Shown: one piece after another, positions 19,797 through 28,072 of the stretch
Numbering within the stretch: position 1 is the first letter of the stretch
Layout: every line of letters begins with the position of its first letter
IMG/VR virus record: IMGVR_UViG_3300007542_000116
Coordinates: 1 to 30,102 of that record
Length of the DNA: 30,102 nucleotides
Reading direction: 5' to 3' (one strand)
DNA from: a virus
Notes under the pieces: generated by a model
Database searches by the model: none
Told to the model about the DNA's origin: nothing
Seen by the model: only the letters and a program-made list of their open reading frames with translations
Position numbers and translations under genes: made by a program

Positions 19797-20147
19797 ATGA
19801 GCAAATCAATTTTAGAAGCACTCGATCCCAACCAAGTAGACAAAGCTATTTTGTCCCCTGCGGACTTGCTCGCAATTGAGGAAGATCCCACAAAAATGGA
19901 AACCGTTGCCCGTATGCTCGCGGCGGTTAACCTCGATAACTTGTTTCGGCACATGCAGAATCCCACAATTAACCCAATGGCCCGGATTGAGTTCCAAAAA
20001 CTGCTGAACAAACTAGGCAGGCTGGAACCGGATACCAAAGCGGATGTTTCCGGTGGTGGACCTCAAGTGGTCATTAACATCACCCGCGCTAAGGACCGAG
20101 AAGACGCCATTACCATCGAAGGTAAGGCTATAGACGATGCTACATGA
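19797..20147 (+). CDS. terS: Probable small terminase subunit
   Basis: A 116-residue protein directly upstream of the large terminase, overlapping it by 11 bp. It is helical (KSILEALDPNQVDKAILSPA, LLAIEEDPTKMETVARMLAA, NPMARIEFQKLLNKLGRLEP) and ends in GGGPQVVINITRAKDREDAI, a beta-strand tail of the type seen at the end of many small terminases. It would recognise the packaging site and load the large subunit. Its size is short for the family but acceptable. There is no Shine-Dalgarno and the ATG lies at the predicted transcription start. The name rests on position and tail pattern, not on a clear HTH. Confidence 0.7.
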   Translation: MSKSILEALDPNQVDKAILSPADLLAIEEDPTKMETVARMLAAVNLDNLFRHMQNPTINPMARIEFQKLLNKLGRLEPDTKADVSGGGPQVVINITRAKDREDAITIEGKAIDDAT

Positions 20148-21552
20148 AGTTAATTTTGAGGTTATCCGTAGCCTAGACGAGTTCTTCTACTCGCAGCAGT
20201 TCATATCCTTAGCCGTTGGCCCTGTTGGGTCGACTAAAACGACAGCCGGTATCATGAAGATCGTGCATCACGCGGCACTCATGGCGGCCTGTAAGGATGG
20301 AGTGCGCAGATCCCGGTGTATTTGGGTACGAAACACGCGAGAACAGCTCCGAGACACGTCAATTCCAGACTTTTTAAAGTGGATTCCAGACGGTATAATG
20401 GGCTCTTTTCTCAAAACTGAGTACAAATTCGTCATAAAAATAGGCGATATTGAGTGCGAAGTGCTGTTTCGAGGGCTAGATGACGCTAACGACGTACGCC
20501 GCCTACTCTCTTTACAGGCCAGTTTCATCATATTCGACGAGTTCCGGGAGATTCACCCTGACATCTACAACGCCGCACAAGGCCGAGTAGGACGGTACCC
20601 CGATAAAATGATGAACGGTGTTGGTTGCAAAACTGACGACGGTAAGCCGAACGCGCACCTCTGGGGAATGACCAACCCACCAGATGTCGACACGTTCTGG
20701 GAAACCTTGCTCACCGATCCCCCATCGAACGTACACGTCACGATCCAGCCCAGCGGTCTGTCCCCCGAAGCAGACTGGACCGAGTTTCTACCCGACGACT
20801 ACTACGACAACCTCGCGAAGGGTAAGACCGAGGACTGGATCGACGTATACATCAACGCAGAGTTCGGCAAATCGCTGTCAGGTCTGCCCGTGTTCCGTTC
20901 GTTTGACAGAACCAACCACGTAGCCAAGGCAGCCATAAAGCCGCTCTACTCCGACGACCCCCTGATAATCGGCGTTGATGCAGGGTTAACCCCCGCAGCG
21001 GTGATTGGGCAGGTAGCCTACGATGGGCGCTTGATCGTGTACGATGCCAAAACATCAGACGGTATGGGCGCACTGCGTTTCGTCCGTGAAGTCATAAAAC
21101 CTCTACTGGTTAACAAGTTCCCCGGTAGACGATGCGTCGTTATTATTGACCCAGCGGCATTTCAGCGGGTCCAGACGGATGAGCGCACAGTAGCAGACAT
21201 CTGGCGTAACGAAGGCTTCTCAGTCAAGAGCGCTAAGACAAACTCAGTGGCAGCACGGATCTCAGCAGTTGATAAGCACCTCACCCGCGTTGTCGACGGA
21301 AAGCATGGTGTCGTTATAGATCCTGAAAGCGCGTTACCGCTCGTACAGGCACTGGCGGGTAAGTACCGATACAAAATAAACACGAAAGGTGTTCGGGACG
21401 AGAGCCCTGAGAAGTCGCACCCTTGGTCCGATGTAGCAGATGCGTTCCAGTATATGTGCCTGCACGCGGATGGCGGTGAGACGTTTGGGGGAATGGCTTC
21501 TACTGACCAGCGCCGATCTGTCGTTAAAGTCTCTTCAAGAGGTTGGACATAA
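20137..21552 (+). CDS. terL: Terminase large subunit
   Basis: A 471-residue packaging motor. The ATPase has a Walker A variant GPVGSTKTT (28-36) and Walker B FIIFDEF (130-136). The nuclease domain shows acidic residues at GVDAG (D281), VIIDPAAF (D338) and HPWSDVADAF (D432/D435), the RNase H-like set that cuts the concatemer. It pumps DNA into the procapsid through the portal encoded downstream. The ATG lies inside the terS reading frame, so the two are translationally coupled. A promoter with a dyad follows the gene. Assignment is secure. Confidence 0.96.
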   Translation: MLHEVNFEVIRSLDEFFYSQQFISLAVGPVGSTKTTAGIMKIVHHAALMAACKDGVRRSRCIWVRNTREQLRDTSIPDFLKWIPDGIMGSFLKTEYKFVIKIGDIECEVLFRGLDDANDVRRLLSLQASFIIFDEFREIHPDIYNAAQGRVGRYPDKMMNGVGCKTDDGKPNAHLWGMTNPPDVDTFWETLLTDPPSNVHVTIQPSGLSPEADWTEFLPDDYYDNLAKGKTEDWIDVYINAEFGKSLSGLPVFRSFDRTNHVAKAAIKPLYSDDPLIIGVDAGLTPAAVIGQVAYDGRLIVYDAKTSDGMGALRFVREVIKPLLVNKFPGRRCVVIIDPAAFQRVQTDERTVADIWRNEGFSVKSAKTNSVAARISAVDKHLTRVVDGKHGVVIDPESALPLVQALAGKYRYKINTKGVRDESPEKSHPWSDVADAFQYMCLHADGGETFGGMASTDQRRSVVKVSSRGWT

Positions 21553-21585
21553 TCTGTTGACCTGTTAGCAGATAAGAGTTATGGT
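21552..21585 (+). promoter_or_regulatory. Portal promoter with the best-formed dyad
   Basis: TTGACC (21557-21562), a 17-nt spacer and TATGGT (21580-21585) give a promoter about 30 bp upstream of the portal ATG. The dyad 21552-21573 begins at the terL stop codon, with halves ATCTGTTGAC and GTTAGCAGAT that agree at 8 of 10 positions. It covers the -35 and spacer. Confidence 0.75.
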
Positions 21586-21618
21586 GTCGCCAGTATCGCA
21601 CATGTGAGATAGTATTAA

Positions 21619-23673
21619 ATGGCACTTGGTTCGCAACTTATTCCCATTGCGCGTGCCTCTGATCTAGAGGCTGCGGCGCAGCGCGAGTCTGCTGAAAAGC
21701 AGATGACCCCTATGATACAAGGTCTGTCAGCACACGTCCGCCGTCGGTGGGAAGTGATGCGGGACCACAAACGTAATACAATCGAGGATCGGTTGTCTGC
21801 GTGCGTACGGGCACGGAATATGGAGTACGACCCCGGCAAGATGGCTGAGATCCGCGAAATGGGCGGTTCAGAGATCTTTATGGGTATCGTCAGCACCAAG
21901 TGCAGAACGGCTACAGCTTGGTTGCGTGATACGCTTCTAGGCGTTGAGGCTGATAAGCCTTGGGCCTTGTCTGCTACCCCTATCCCCGAGGTACCGCCTG
22001 AAGTTGCAGCAAACTTGCAGCGCATTATGGCGGCGAACCTACAGCAGTACTACGCTGAGGGTAACCAGCAGCTAGACCCCATGGAACTCAAAGAACTCGC
22101 AGCGGGCATGAAAGATACAGCTACGCGGAGCATGAAGCACGAGGCAGAGAAACGCGTCGAGCGCATGGAGTTGAAGATGCAAGACCAGCTCGCTGAAGGC
22201 GGTTGGGTCAAGGCACTCTACGAATTTACAAACGACCTTGCGACATTCCCGTTCGCAGTCCTCAAAGGTCCGATCCCCCGAAAACGCAAAGCTATGAAGT
22301 ACGTGAAAGGTGGCCTAGCCGCTATTGACGTATTGCGTGACGAGTGGGAACGCGTTGACCCTTACAAGTTCTTCTGGTCCCCGTGGGGCGATGATATTCA
22401 GAACATGCCTGTCATGGAGCTTCACCATTTAACACGTGAAGACCTTGAGGCGATGCTGGGTGTTGAAGGCTACGATGAATCGGCGATCCGTACGCTCCTC
22501 ATGGACTTCGGCTCAGGCGGTTTTGGTTGGCTTGACCAGACAGACAGCGAAATGGAAGCCGTAACAGGTAAAGACTTTGACGACGCAACCACCGAGATCG
22601 TTGCAGCGTTGCAGTTATGGGACTCTATTCCCGGAAAGCTCCTCATAGAGTGGGGCATGTCCGAAGAAGAAGTTGAAGACCCGCACAAGTCCTATCCGTG
22701 CGAAGTCTGGATGATAAACAACGTCATCATCAAAGCTGTTTTGAACTACGACCCTCTTGGGCGTAAACCGTACTACCTGACTTCTTTCGAGAAGGTTCCC
22801 GGTCGAATAGACGGAAACGGGGTAGCGGATCTGTGTATCGACGCGCAAAACATGTGTAACGCTGCCGCTCGGGCGCTGGCTAACAACATGGGTATCTCGT
22901 CGGGTCCGCAGGTAGGCGTTAACGTAAGTCGTCTGCCAGCAGGCGAAGACATTACGCAGATGCACCCTTGGAAGATTTGGCAGTTCAAAACCTCAGAATA
23001 TGGCGATGCTTCGCCCCCAATGCAGTTTTTCCAGCCCAACTCTAACGCGGGCGAACTTATGGGCGTTTTCGATAAGTTTATGGAACTTGCAGACGAAGTA
23101 TCAGGTATCCCGCGTTATATGACGGGTCAGCATGTTCCGGGCGCAGGACGCACGTCGTCCGGCTTGTCTATGCTTATCTCTAACGCTGGTAAGAGTATAA
23201 AGCAGGTTATCGGCAACGTTGACCACGATGTCATTACTCCGATGCTCGAGCGTCAGTACCAGCGTAACCTACGGTACTCTGACGACCCGGACTTGATCGG
23301 AGACGTACAGATTATCGCTCGAGGCGCTATGTCGCTGGTTGTCAAGGAAGCTGAGGCTGTTCGTAAGAACGAGTTCCTCCGTCTTATCTTGGAAAGCCCT
23401 GTCGCACAGCAGATTGTTGGGCCTGAGGGAACCGCCGAACTTATGCGAGATCTGGCGGGCAACCTTAATACTAACGTTGATCGTCTCGTCCCTAGCCGTG
23501 AAGACATCCTGAAGAAGCAAGCTGAGCAGCAAATGATGATGCAGCAGCAACAGGCCATGGCCGCGGCGCAAGGAGCACAGGGTTCACAAGGCCCCGCTAA
23601 CTTGCAGGAAGACGGAACACCTCAGGGAGGGCGACAAGAGAACAACTTTAGCCCTAAACCAAACGGCGTCTAA
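21619..23673 (+). CDS. Portal (head-tail connector) protein
   Basis: A 684-residue portal that would form the dodecameric ring at the capsid vertex through which DNA enters and leaves. Recognisable segments include VDPYKFFWSPWGDDIQNM, the conserved-looking PYYLTSFEKVPGRIDGNGVA near the middle and GRTSSGLSMLISNAGKSIKQ (about 510-530), typical of podovirus portals. The C-terminus is Gln/Met/Ala-rich (KKQAEQQMMMQQQQAMAAAQ), as in the helical barrel or tail of such portals. Length fits the podovirus type. GAG lies about 8 nt before the start. Confidence 0.93.
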   Translation: MALGSQLIPIARASDLEAAAQRESAEKQMTPMIQGLSAHVRRRWEVMRDHKRNTIEDRLSACVRARNMEYDPGKMAEIREMGGSEIFMGIVSTKCRTATAWLRDTLLGVEADKPWALSATPIPEVPPEVAANLQRIMAANLQQYYAEGNQQLDPMELKELAAGMKDTATRSMKHEAEKRVERMELKMQDQLAEGGWVKALYEFTNDLATFPFAVLKGPIPRKRKAMKYVKGGLAAIDVLRDEWERVDPYKFFWSPWGDDIQNMPVMELHHLTREDLEAMLGVEGYDESAIRTLLMDFGSGGFGWLDQTDSEMEAVTGKDFDDATTEIVAALQLWDSIPGKLLIEWGMSEEEVEDPHKSYPCEVWMINNVIIKAVLNYDPLGRKPYYLTSFEKVPGRIDGNGVADLCIDAQNMCNAAARALANNMGISSGPQVGVNVSRLPAGEDITQMHPWKIWQFKTSEYGDASPPMQFFQPNSNAGELMGVFDKFMELADEVSGIPRYMTGQHVPGAGRTSSGLSMLISNAGKSIKQVIGNVDHDVITPMLERQYQRNLRYSDDPDLIGDVQIIARGAMSLVVKEAEAVRKNEFLRLILESPVAQQIVGPEGTAELMRDLAGNLNTNVDRLVPSREDILKKQAEQQMMMQQQQAMAAAQGAQGSQGPANLQEDGTPQGGRQENNFSPKPNGV

Positions 23674-23679
23674 CGGTGT

Positions 23680-23713
23680 ATCTGTTGACACGTAACCACA
23701 TTTAGGATAGTTT
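23680..23713 (+). promoter_or_regulatory. Promoter with dyad for the 77-aa/scaffold/capsid genes
   Basis: TTGACA (23685-23690), a 17-nt spacer and TAGTTT (23708-23713). The predicted start coincides with the A of the ATG at 23720, and AGGA is too far upstream (13 nt) to serve well, so the transcript may be leaderless. The dyad at 23680-23701 has a perfect left half ATCTGTTGAC and a degenerate right half GTAACCACAT. Confidence 0.65.
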
Positions 23714-23719
23714 TGCGCT

Positions 23720-23953
23720 ATGATTGACCTTAATAATGTCGAGATTCAGGCAATTACAGCCCTAACTCGGTTACGAGAGCCCGGAAACGAGGCATTTTTG
23801 AGACTAATTACGGCGGAGTTAGAATCCGCCAAGTTGAAGCTTATTCACGCAACCGACATGGCACAGGTCCACCGGTTGCAGGGCAGAGCGGAAGCATTTG
23901 TAGATTTACTGGATGCCGTCAATGACGCGCCGAAGGTAGGAAACCGCGCTTAG
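23720..23953 (+). CDS. Small protein between portal and scaffold (77 aa)
   Basis: An all-helical 77-residue product: MIDLNNVEIQAITALTRLRE, PGNEAFLRLITAELESAKLK, QVHRLQGRAEAFVDLLDAVN. Similar short helical proteins lie at this position, between portal and scaffold, in several podovirus-type phages, but I assign no function. The start has no nearby ribosome binding site and matches the predicted transcription start. An 86-nt gap without features follows before the scaffold. Confidence 0.8.
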   Translation: MIDLNNVEIQAITALTRLREPGNEAFLRLITAELESAKLKLIHATDMAQVHRLQGRAEAFVDLLDAVNDAPKVGNRA

Positions 23954-24039
23954 GCGTAAAATACGAGAAGCACACCATAACGGTTACAGCATACCCACGG
24001 GACGCTAGGAACTTGAGTTGGTGCTTTAAGGAGAAAACC

Positions 24040-25035
24040 ATGGCATTGCCAAAACAGGTACAAGCACAGATCGCTGAAACTGAAGAATTAGAGAAAACGC
24101 TAAACGCCCAAATGGAAAAGCCTAAGAAGAAGAAGACCGAAGGGTCTGACGTTTCAAAGGATGTTCCAGAGGATACCGAGGCAGAAGTACCATTCGAAGC
24201 CGAAGCATCAGTAGAACCTGAAGACGCAAAGCCAGCTGACACGTCACCGACGGACGTAGTGGACGAATTTGAGCAGAAATACAAAACCCTCCGGGGTAAG
24301 TACGACGCTGAAGTCCCCCGCCTGCACTCGCAGGTAAAGGACTTAACGGCCAAGCTTAACCAGCTCGTTGTGAGTATGGAAGAGAAGCCCAAAGAGCCCG
24401 CGAAGCCGAAAGAGAGAGTCAGTTATGTAACCGACGAAGATCGAGCCGAATTTGGCGAAGAACTGATCGGTGTCCAGCGTCGTGTTGCGCAGGAAGTCTC
24501 TCAAGGATACGAGGACCGCTTTGAGCAACAACAATTAGTTATCGACCAGCTCCAAAGTCAACTGAAGCAGACCGGTAGCCAAGTCGGTGAAATGAGCTTT
24601 ACTCAGAAACTAGCGCAAGCAGTTCCTGATTTTGCCGCCATCGACAACGACGAACGCTGGGTTGCGTGGTTAAACGAGCATGATCCCATGTCCCGTGGCC
24701 CGCGCAGAGATCAGGCGGCAGCAGCATTTTCGAACGGGGACGTTGAGGCAGTGTCACATTATGTGAACCTGTGGAAAGCATCCCTAGGAAATGCGGAGCC
24801 AGACGAACGTCAGTCTCGCCGAGCTGAACTCGAGAAGCAGGTTACGCCGAATCGTTCATCGAGTTCCGTAAATACAAAGAGCGTAGGTAAAGACTCGAAG
24901 GTTTACTCAGAAAGAGAAATCCAATCGGCTTGGAACCGGATTCGCACTTTGAATACGAACCACAAGTACGATGAAGCAACAAAACTTGAAGCCGACATAA
25001 CGACTGCATATCTAGAAGGCCGTGTGCGAACATAA
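24040..25035 (+). CDS. Capsid scaffolding protein
   Basis: A 331-residue, strongly charged, mostly coiled-coil protein just before the capsid gene, the standard place for a scaffold that guides procapsid assembly and is then released. The N-terminus is Lys/Glu-rich (AETEELEKTLNAQMEKPKKK), the middle acidic, followed by heptad segments (EFEQKYKTLRGKYDAEVPRL, SQGYEDRFEQQQLVIDQLQS) and a C-terminal helix (SEREIQSAWNRIRTLNTNHK) of the capsid-binding type. The start at 24040 is chosen for AAGGAG 8 nt upstream; a TTG 9 codons earlier is not used. The stop codon overlaps a 14-bp palindrome. Confidence 0.88.
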   Translation: MALPKQVQAQIAETEELEKTLNAQMEKPKKKKTEGSDVSKDVPEDTEAEVPFEAEASVEPEDAKPADTSPTDVVDEFEQKYKTLRGKYDAEVPRLHSQVKDLTAKLNQLVVSMEEKPKEPAKPKERVSYVTDEDRAEFGEELIGVQRRVAQEVSQGYEDRFEQQQLVIDQLQSQLKQTGSQVGEMSFTQKLAQAVPDFAAIDNDERWVAWLNEHDPMSRGPRRDQAAAAFSNGDVEAVSHYVNLWKASLGNAEPDERQSRRAELEKQVTPNRSSSSVNTKSVGKDSKVYSEREIQSAWNRIRTLNTNHKYDEATKLEADITTAYLEGRVRT

Positions 25036-25048
25036 CGTGTTAACACGT
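25035..25048. repeat. Perfect 14-bp palindrome after the scaffold stop
   Basis: ACGTGTTAACACGT is a perfect palindrome starting at the last base of the scaffold stop codon. It contains a GTTAACA half related to the recurrent dyad (25039-25045), but the other half does not fit the dyad geometry. It may be a degenerate regulatory site; the capsid gene follows 65 bp later. Confidence 0.45.
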
Positions 25049-25112
25049 CAGTACGTATAGCGCCAGAAAGTAAGCAGCTGTTAGTCACCAACAAAACTAA
25101 TAGGAGGCCATA

Positions 25113-26123
25113 ATGGCTGCTGTATTTCCCGTAACAAACGGTTCCGCTTTTGCAACTGATCCATCGTATTCTGGTGCGTTCATTCCGCAATTGTGGTCTA
25201 ACAAACTAAACGCAAAGTTCTACGCGAACACCATGATGACTGAGATCGCCAATACCGATTGGGAAGGCGAAATCAAGAACCAAGGCGACACCATTCGCAT
25301 CCGTACGGCCCCGTCGATCACGATCAACGATTATACCGGTGCCGGTGCAACTCTGACGTCCGAAGTCCCTACCCCGATCTTTCAAGACATGCAGATCAAC
25401 AAGGGTAAGTATTTCAGCGTTCAGGTAAACGACGTTCTCGCTCACCAAGCAGATATGGACATGATGAACATGTTCACAGACGACGCTGCCAAGTCGTTGA
25501 AGATCCAAATTGAGAACGAATGTTTCTTTAACTGGTTCGTAACTGAAGGTGCCCACGCAAGCAACGCAGGCGCTACCGCTGGTAACTTGTCTGACTCGTA
25601 CAACCTCGGTACTGACATTGCTCCGATCGACCAATCTACCCCTGCAAACGTGTTGAAAGCGATCCTTCGCATGTCAGCTGCTCTTGACGAGCAAAACGTT
25701 CCAGAGGAAGGCCGTTGGTTAATCATCTCTCCTTTCGATCGCCAGCTGCTCATGCAAACTGACATCGCACAGGCGTACTTCACCGGTGACCAGTCAAGCA
25801 CCATCCGTACCGGCAAAATCGGTATGTTGGACCGCTTCGACGTTTACGTCTCCAACCTCCTGCCAAAAGGTGCTGCTGCTAAAGCGTTGGTTCCGGGCCT
25901 GTCTGCGGTCTCGGGCGGTGCTACAGTAACTAACGCCAAGGCGCGTCGCATGATGGTCGCGGGCACGAAAAATGCTTGCGCGTTTGCCTCGCAAATCAGC
26001 AAAACTGAGCCATTGCGTAATCAGACTGACTTCGGTGACATCGTGCGCGGCTTAGCCGTCTACGGTCGCAAGGTAGTTAAGCCTGAAGCTTTGGTAACTG
26101 CTATCGTCGGTTCTGCAACCTAA
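25113..26123 (+). CDS. Major capsid protein
   Basis: A 336-residue protein in the canonical place after the scaffold, with AGGAGG 5 nt before the start. It begins MAAVFPVTNGSAFATDPSYS, contains SGAFIPQLWSNKLNAKFYAN, the strand-like DTIRIRTAPSITINDYTGAG and the helical long-spine candidate NMFTDDAAKSLKIQIENECF, and ends GLAVYGRKVVKPEALVTAIV. The layout is that of HK97-fold coats of the P22-like branch. It should be the most abundant virion protein. A strong GNRA-loop hairpin follows. Confidence 0.93.
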   Translation: MAAVFPVTNGSAFATDPSYSGAFIPQLWSNKLNAKFYANTMMTEIANTDWEGEIKNQGDTIRIRTAPSITINDYTGAGATLTSEVPTPIFQDMQINKGKYFSVQVNDVLAHQADMDMMNMFTDDAAKSLKIQIENECFFNWFVTEGAHASNAGATAGNLSDSYNLGTDIAPIDQSTPANVLKAILRMSAALDEQNVPEEGRWLIISPFDRQLLMQTDIAQAYFTGDQSSTIRTGKIGMLDRFDVYVSNLLPKGAAAKALVPGLSAVSGGATVTNAKARRMMVAGTKNACAFASQISKTEPLRNQTDFGDIVRGLAVYGRKVVKPEALVTAIVGSAT

Positions 26124-26130
26124 CACCTTA

Positions 26131-26150
26131 GAGGGGGGGCAACCCCCCTC
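26131..26150 (+). terminator. Stem-loop after the capsid gene
   Basis: GAGGGGGG pairs with CCCCCCTC across a GCAA (GNRA-type) tetraloop, 7 nt after the capsid stop. There is no T-run, so it is more likely a 3'-end stabiliser or partial terminator that favours capsid mRNA over downstream genes. The next gene's AAGGAGG follows within 9 nt. Confidence 0.6.
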
Positions 26151-26170
26151 ATACAACTAAGGAGGTTGTT

Positions 26171-26404
26171 ATGGATGTATTTGATTTAATCAATGCCGTG
26201 AACGCAGAAGTTGTTGCAAACAAAGCAGTAGCTAAGGTTGACGGATCACGCGTGGTTGTGGCCCGAGTAGTTGATGACAAGTTGGTTCTAACCGCCGAAG
26301 GCGAAGAGATGGCAAAGACTGTAAAGCCGGTTTCTACACCTCAAGCGCAAAGTGCTAAGTCGGTCAAGACGGCTCGTACTACCGCTTCACCCAAGAGGGG
26401 GTAA
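26171..26404 (+). CDS. Small protein after capsid (77 aa)
   Basis: A 77-residue product with a well-placed AAGGAGG site. Residues 1-52 (MDVFDLINAVNAEVVANKAV, GSRVVVARVVDDKLVLTAEG) look like a small alpha/beta domain; the rest is a basic, Ser/Thr/Lys-rich tail (AQSAKSVKTARTTASPKRG). Its place after the capsid suggests a decoration or head-completion function, but no motif confirms this. Confidence 0.75.
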   Translation: MDVFDLINAVNAEVVANKAVAKVDGSRVVVARVVDDKLVLTAEGEEMAKTVKPVSTPQAQSAKSVKTARTTASPKRG

Positions 26405-26407
26405 CCG

Positions 26408-27097
26408 ATGTCTACCGTAAAAGTCACTGATATTATTCGGCGAGTAGAGGATGTCCTTCAGGACACTAACATTCGTTGGCCGCGCACGGAATTGCAGAAC
26501 TGGATGAACGAGTCTTATCTCGCCATCACGCTCGCACGTCCTGACGCAAACGCGAAAGCGGGTACATTTACATGTGCCGCCGGTACGCGACAAACGCTGA
26601 CAACACAGTTCCCTTCTGGGCTACGGTTGTTGGACGTGACAAGAAACCTCGCTATAGCGTCAACATACAGGGTTATACGCCTTGTTGCACGTAGCGTTCT
26701 GGATGACCAACGCCCCACGTGGCACGCCGAAACAGGCACGGTAAACATCCAGCACTACACATTTGATCCACGTCAGCCGAAAGAGTTTTTTGTCTATCCA
26801 CCCGCAACAAATGCGGCGGAAATTGAAGTTGTGTACACGGACTCTCCGGGTGCAACTACACTGACAGAAGCCCAACTCGATCCAGACTCTTCAGACACTA
26901 CAGTTATTTTGTTGGATGACATCTACATGTCCCCAATGATCGACTGGATGCTGTACCGAGCGTACTCAAAAGATGCTGAATACGGTGCTAACGAGCAACG
27001 TGCGCAGGCAGCTTACGGTGCGTTTAACGCAGCCCTAAACACCAAAAATCAGGTGGACGCGGCGTCCTCGCCTTTAAACCAGAGTTCGGTGACCTAA
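26408..27097 (+). CDS. Head-tail adaptor/connector-like protein (DUF6682-like)
   Basis: A 229-residue protein starting MSTVKVTDIIRRVEDVLQDT then NIRWPRTELQNWMNESYLAI, the opening of the DUF6682-type phage adaptor family, followed by an AGTRQTL-type beta segment. It is expected to form a ring at the portal-tail junction. Its C-terminal helical region (YMSPMIDWMLYRAYSKDAEY, NEQRAQAAYGAFNAAL) is typical of the family. The start has GAGGGGG upstream. Confidence 0.82.
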   Translation: MSTVKVTDIIRRVEDVLQDTNIRWPRTELQNWMNESYLAITLARPDANAKAGTFTCAAGTRQTLTTQFPSGLRLLDVTRNLAIASTYRVIRLVARSVLDDQRPTWHAETGTVNIQHYTFDPRQPKEFFVYPPATNAAEIEVVYTDSPGATTLTEAQLDPDSSDTTVILLDDIYMSPMIDWMLYRAYSKDAEYGANEQRAQAAYGAFNAALNTKNQVDAASSPLNQSSVT

Positions 27098-27098
27098 T

Positions 27099-27737
27099 AT
27101 GGCAGTAGCATGGGACAGTTTTCTTCCGTACATTCAGCCCCTTTTACCGGGCTGCCCGGAAATTATCATTGAAACTCACTTGCAGGAAGCATCAGCGGAG
27201 TTTTGTGGTATTAGCCAGATATGGCGGTATGACATCGACAAGGACTACACCAGCAGAAACACCGCTGAGTACGACGTTGAGGTGCCTACGAGGACTGTCC
27301 TAGAGGATGTTCTAGTTCTTTACGTTAATGGACAACCTATTAGCCGGGTGTCGGATCGACACTACGCGTTGCCAAGTGGCTCTGCTAATGGCCGACCCAT
27401 GTCCTTTAGTATCTACCAAGACTCGCAGATCCGGTTCTACCCTACCCCCGACGGTAAGTATGAGTTCGAGGGAACGGGTGTTATTAAACCGGCGCTGACG
27501 GCTACAGGCGTAGAGAACTTTATTTACGAAACGCACGGGCGTTCAATCGCGTGCGGAGCTATTTACCGCCTAGCGATGATACCGGGCAAGGAATGGACCA
27601 ACTTCGAGCTTGGCGCCTACTACAAATCGGAATTCTACAAACACGCCACCGACGCTAAAGGCCGCGACACCCGTCGTTCAAGCCTACGCGCCAAGATGGT
27701 TGGGTTTGACAAAGCCAGCGTTCGCAGGGGGATTTAA
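27099..27737 (+). CDS. Neck/tail structural protein (212 aa)
   Basis: A 212-residue protein starting MAVAWDSFLPYIQPLLPGCP, EIIIETHLQEASAEFCGISQ, IWRYDID, a conserved-looking opening of phage neck proteins next to the adaptor. A beta-rich centre follows (TRTVLEDVLVLYVNGQPISR, RFYPTPDGKYEFEGTGVIKP) and then a C-terminal helix (WTNFELGAYYKSEFYKHATD). It begins 1 nt after the previous stop with no strong ribosome binding site, so it is coupled. Likely part of the tail tube or neck; exact role unknown. Confidence 0.8.
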   Translation: MAVAWDSFLPYIQPLLPGCPEIIIETHLQEASAEFCGISQIWRYDIDKDYTSRNTAEYDVEVPTRTVLEDVLVLYVNGQPISRVSDRHYALPSGSANGRPMSFSIYQDSQIRFYPTPDGKYEFEGTGVIKPALTATGVENFIYETHGRSIACGAIYRLAMIPGKEWTNFELGAYYKSEFYKHATDAKGRDTRRSSLRAKMVGFDKASVRRGI

Positions 27738-28072
27738 TGGCTCAGGTATTTAAGTACGTTCAAGGCGATACAGGCCCCCAGATTCGGGTAACGCTGACAA
27801 ACGAGGACGACAACGCGGCGGTCGATTTGACCAGCGCGACGGTTACCCTTCACTTTCGGGAAGCAGGCGCGGAAAGCGTTCTGTTCTCCCGCGCGTTTTA
27901 CATAAACCCGGACACTGCGAACAATGGTGTTGCGGTACTTCAGTGGGCGACAGACGACCTGCAAGTCGACGCTGGGACGTACGAAGGCGAGATCGAGGTT
28001 GTCCGCAGTAGCGGCGTTAGAGAAACCTTGTTCGAAAAGCTCAAGTTTAAGATTCGGGCGGACTTCGCGTGA
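27737..28072 (+). CDS. BppU-N-like baseplate/tail domain protein
   Basis: A 111-residue beta-sandwich candidate: GDTGPQIRVTLTNEDDNAAV, DLTSATVTLHFREAGAESVL, GVAVLQWATDDLQVDAGTYE, GEIEVVRSSGVRETLFEKLK. The D-L-T-x-A-x-V-x-L-x-F and A-G-T-Y-x-x-E features match the N-terminal domain of BppU (DUF2479), which holds a receptor-binding protein on the baseplate. Here it is free-standing. Its ATG overlaps the preceding stop (TAATG), and its own stop overlaps the next start. Confidence 0.8.
   Translation: MAQVFKYVQGDTGPQIRVTLTNEDDNAAVDLTSATVTLHFREAGAESVLFSRAFYINPDTANNGVAVLQWATDDLQVDAGTYEGEIEVVRSSGVRETLFEKLKFKIRADFA

Noticed and set aside
24013-24039. TTG-initiated extension of the scaffold gene
   Set aside because: The ATG at 24040 has AAGGAG 8 nt upstream; the TTG at 24013 has none.
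25206-25634. Minus-strand ORF of 142 residues across the capsid gene
   Set aside because: Antisense to the well-supported major capsid gene, no ribosome binding site, on the opposite strand from every neighbour.
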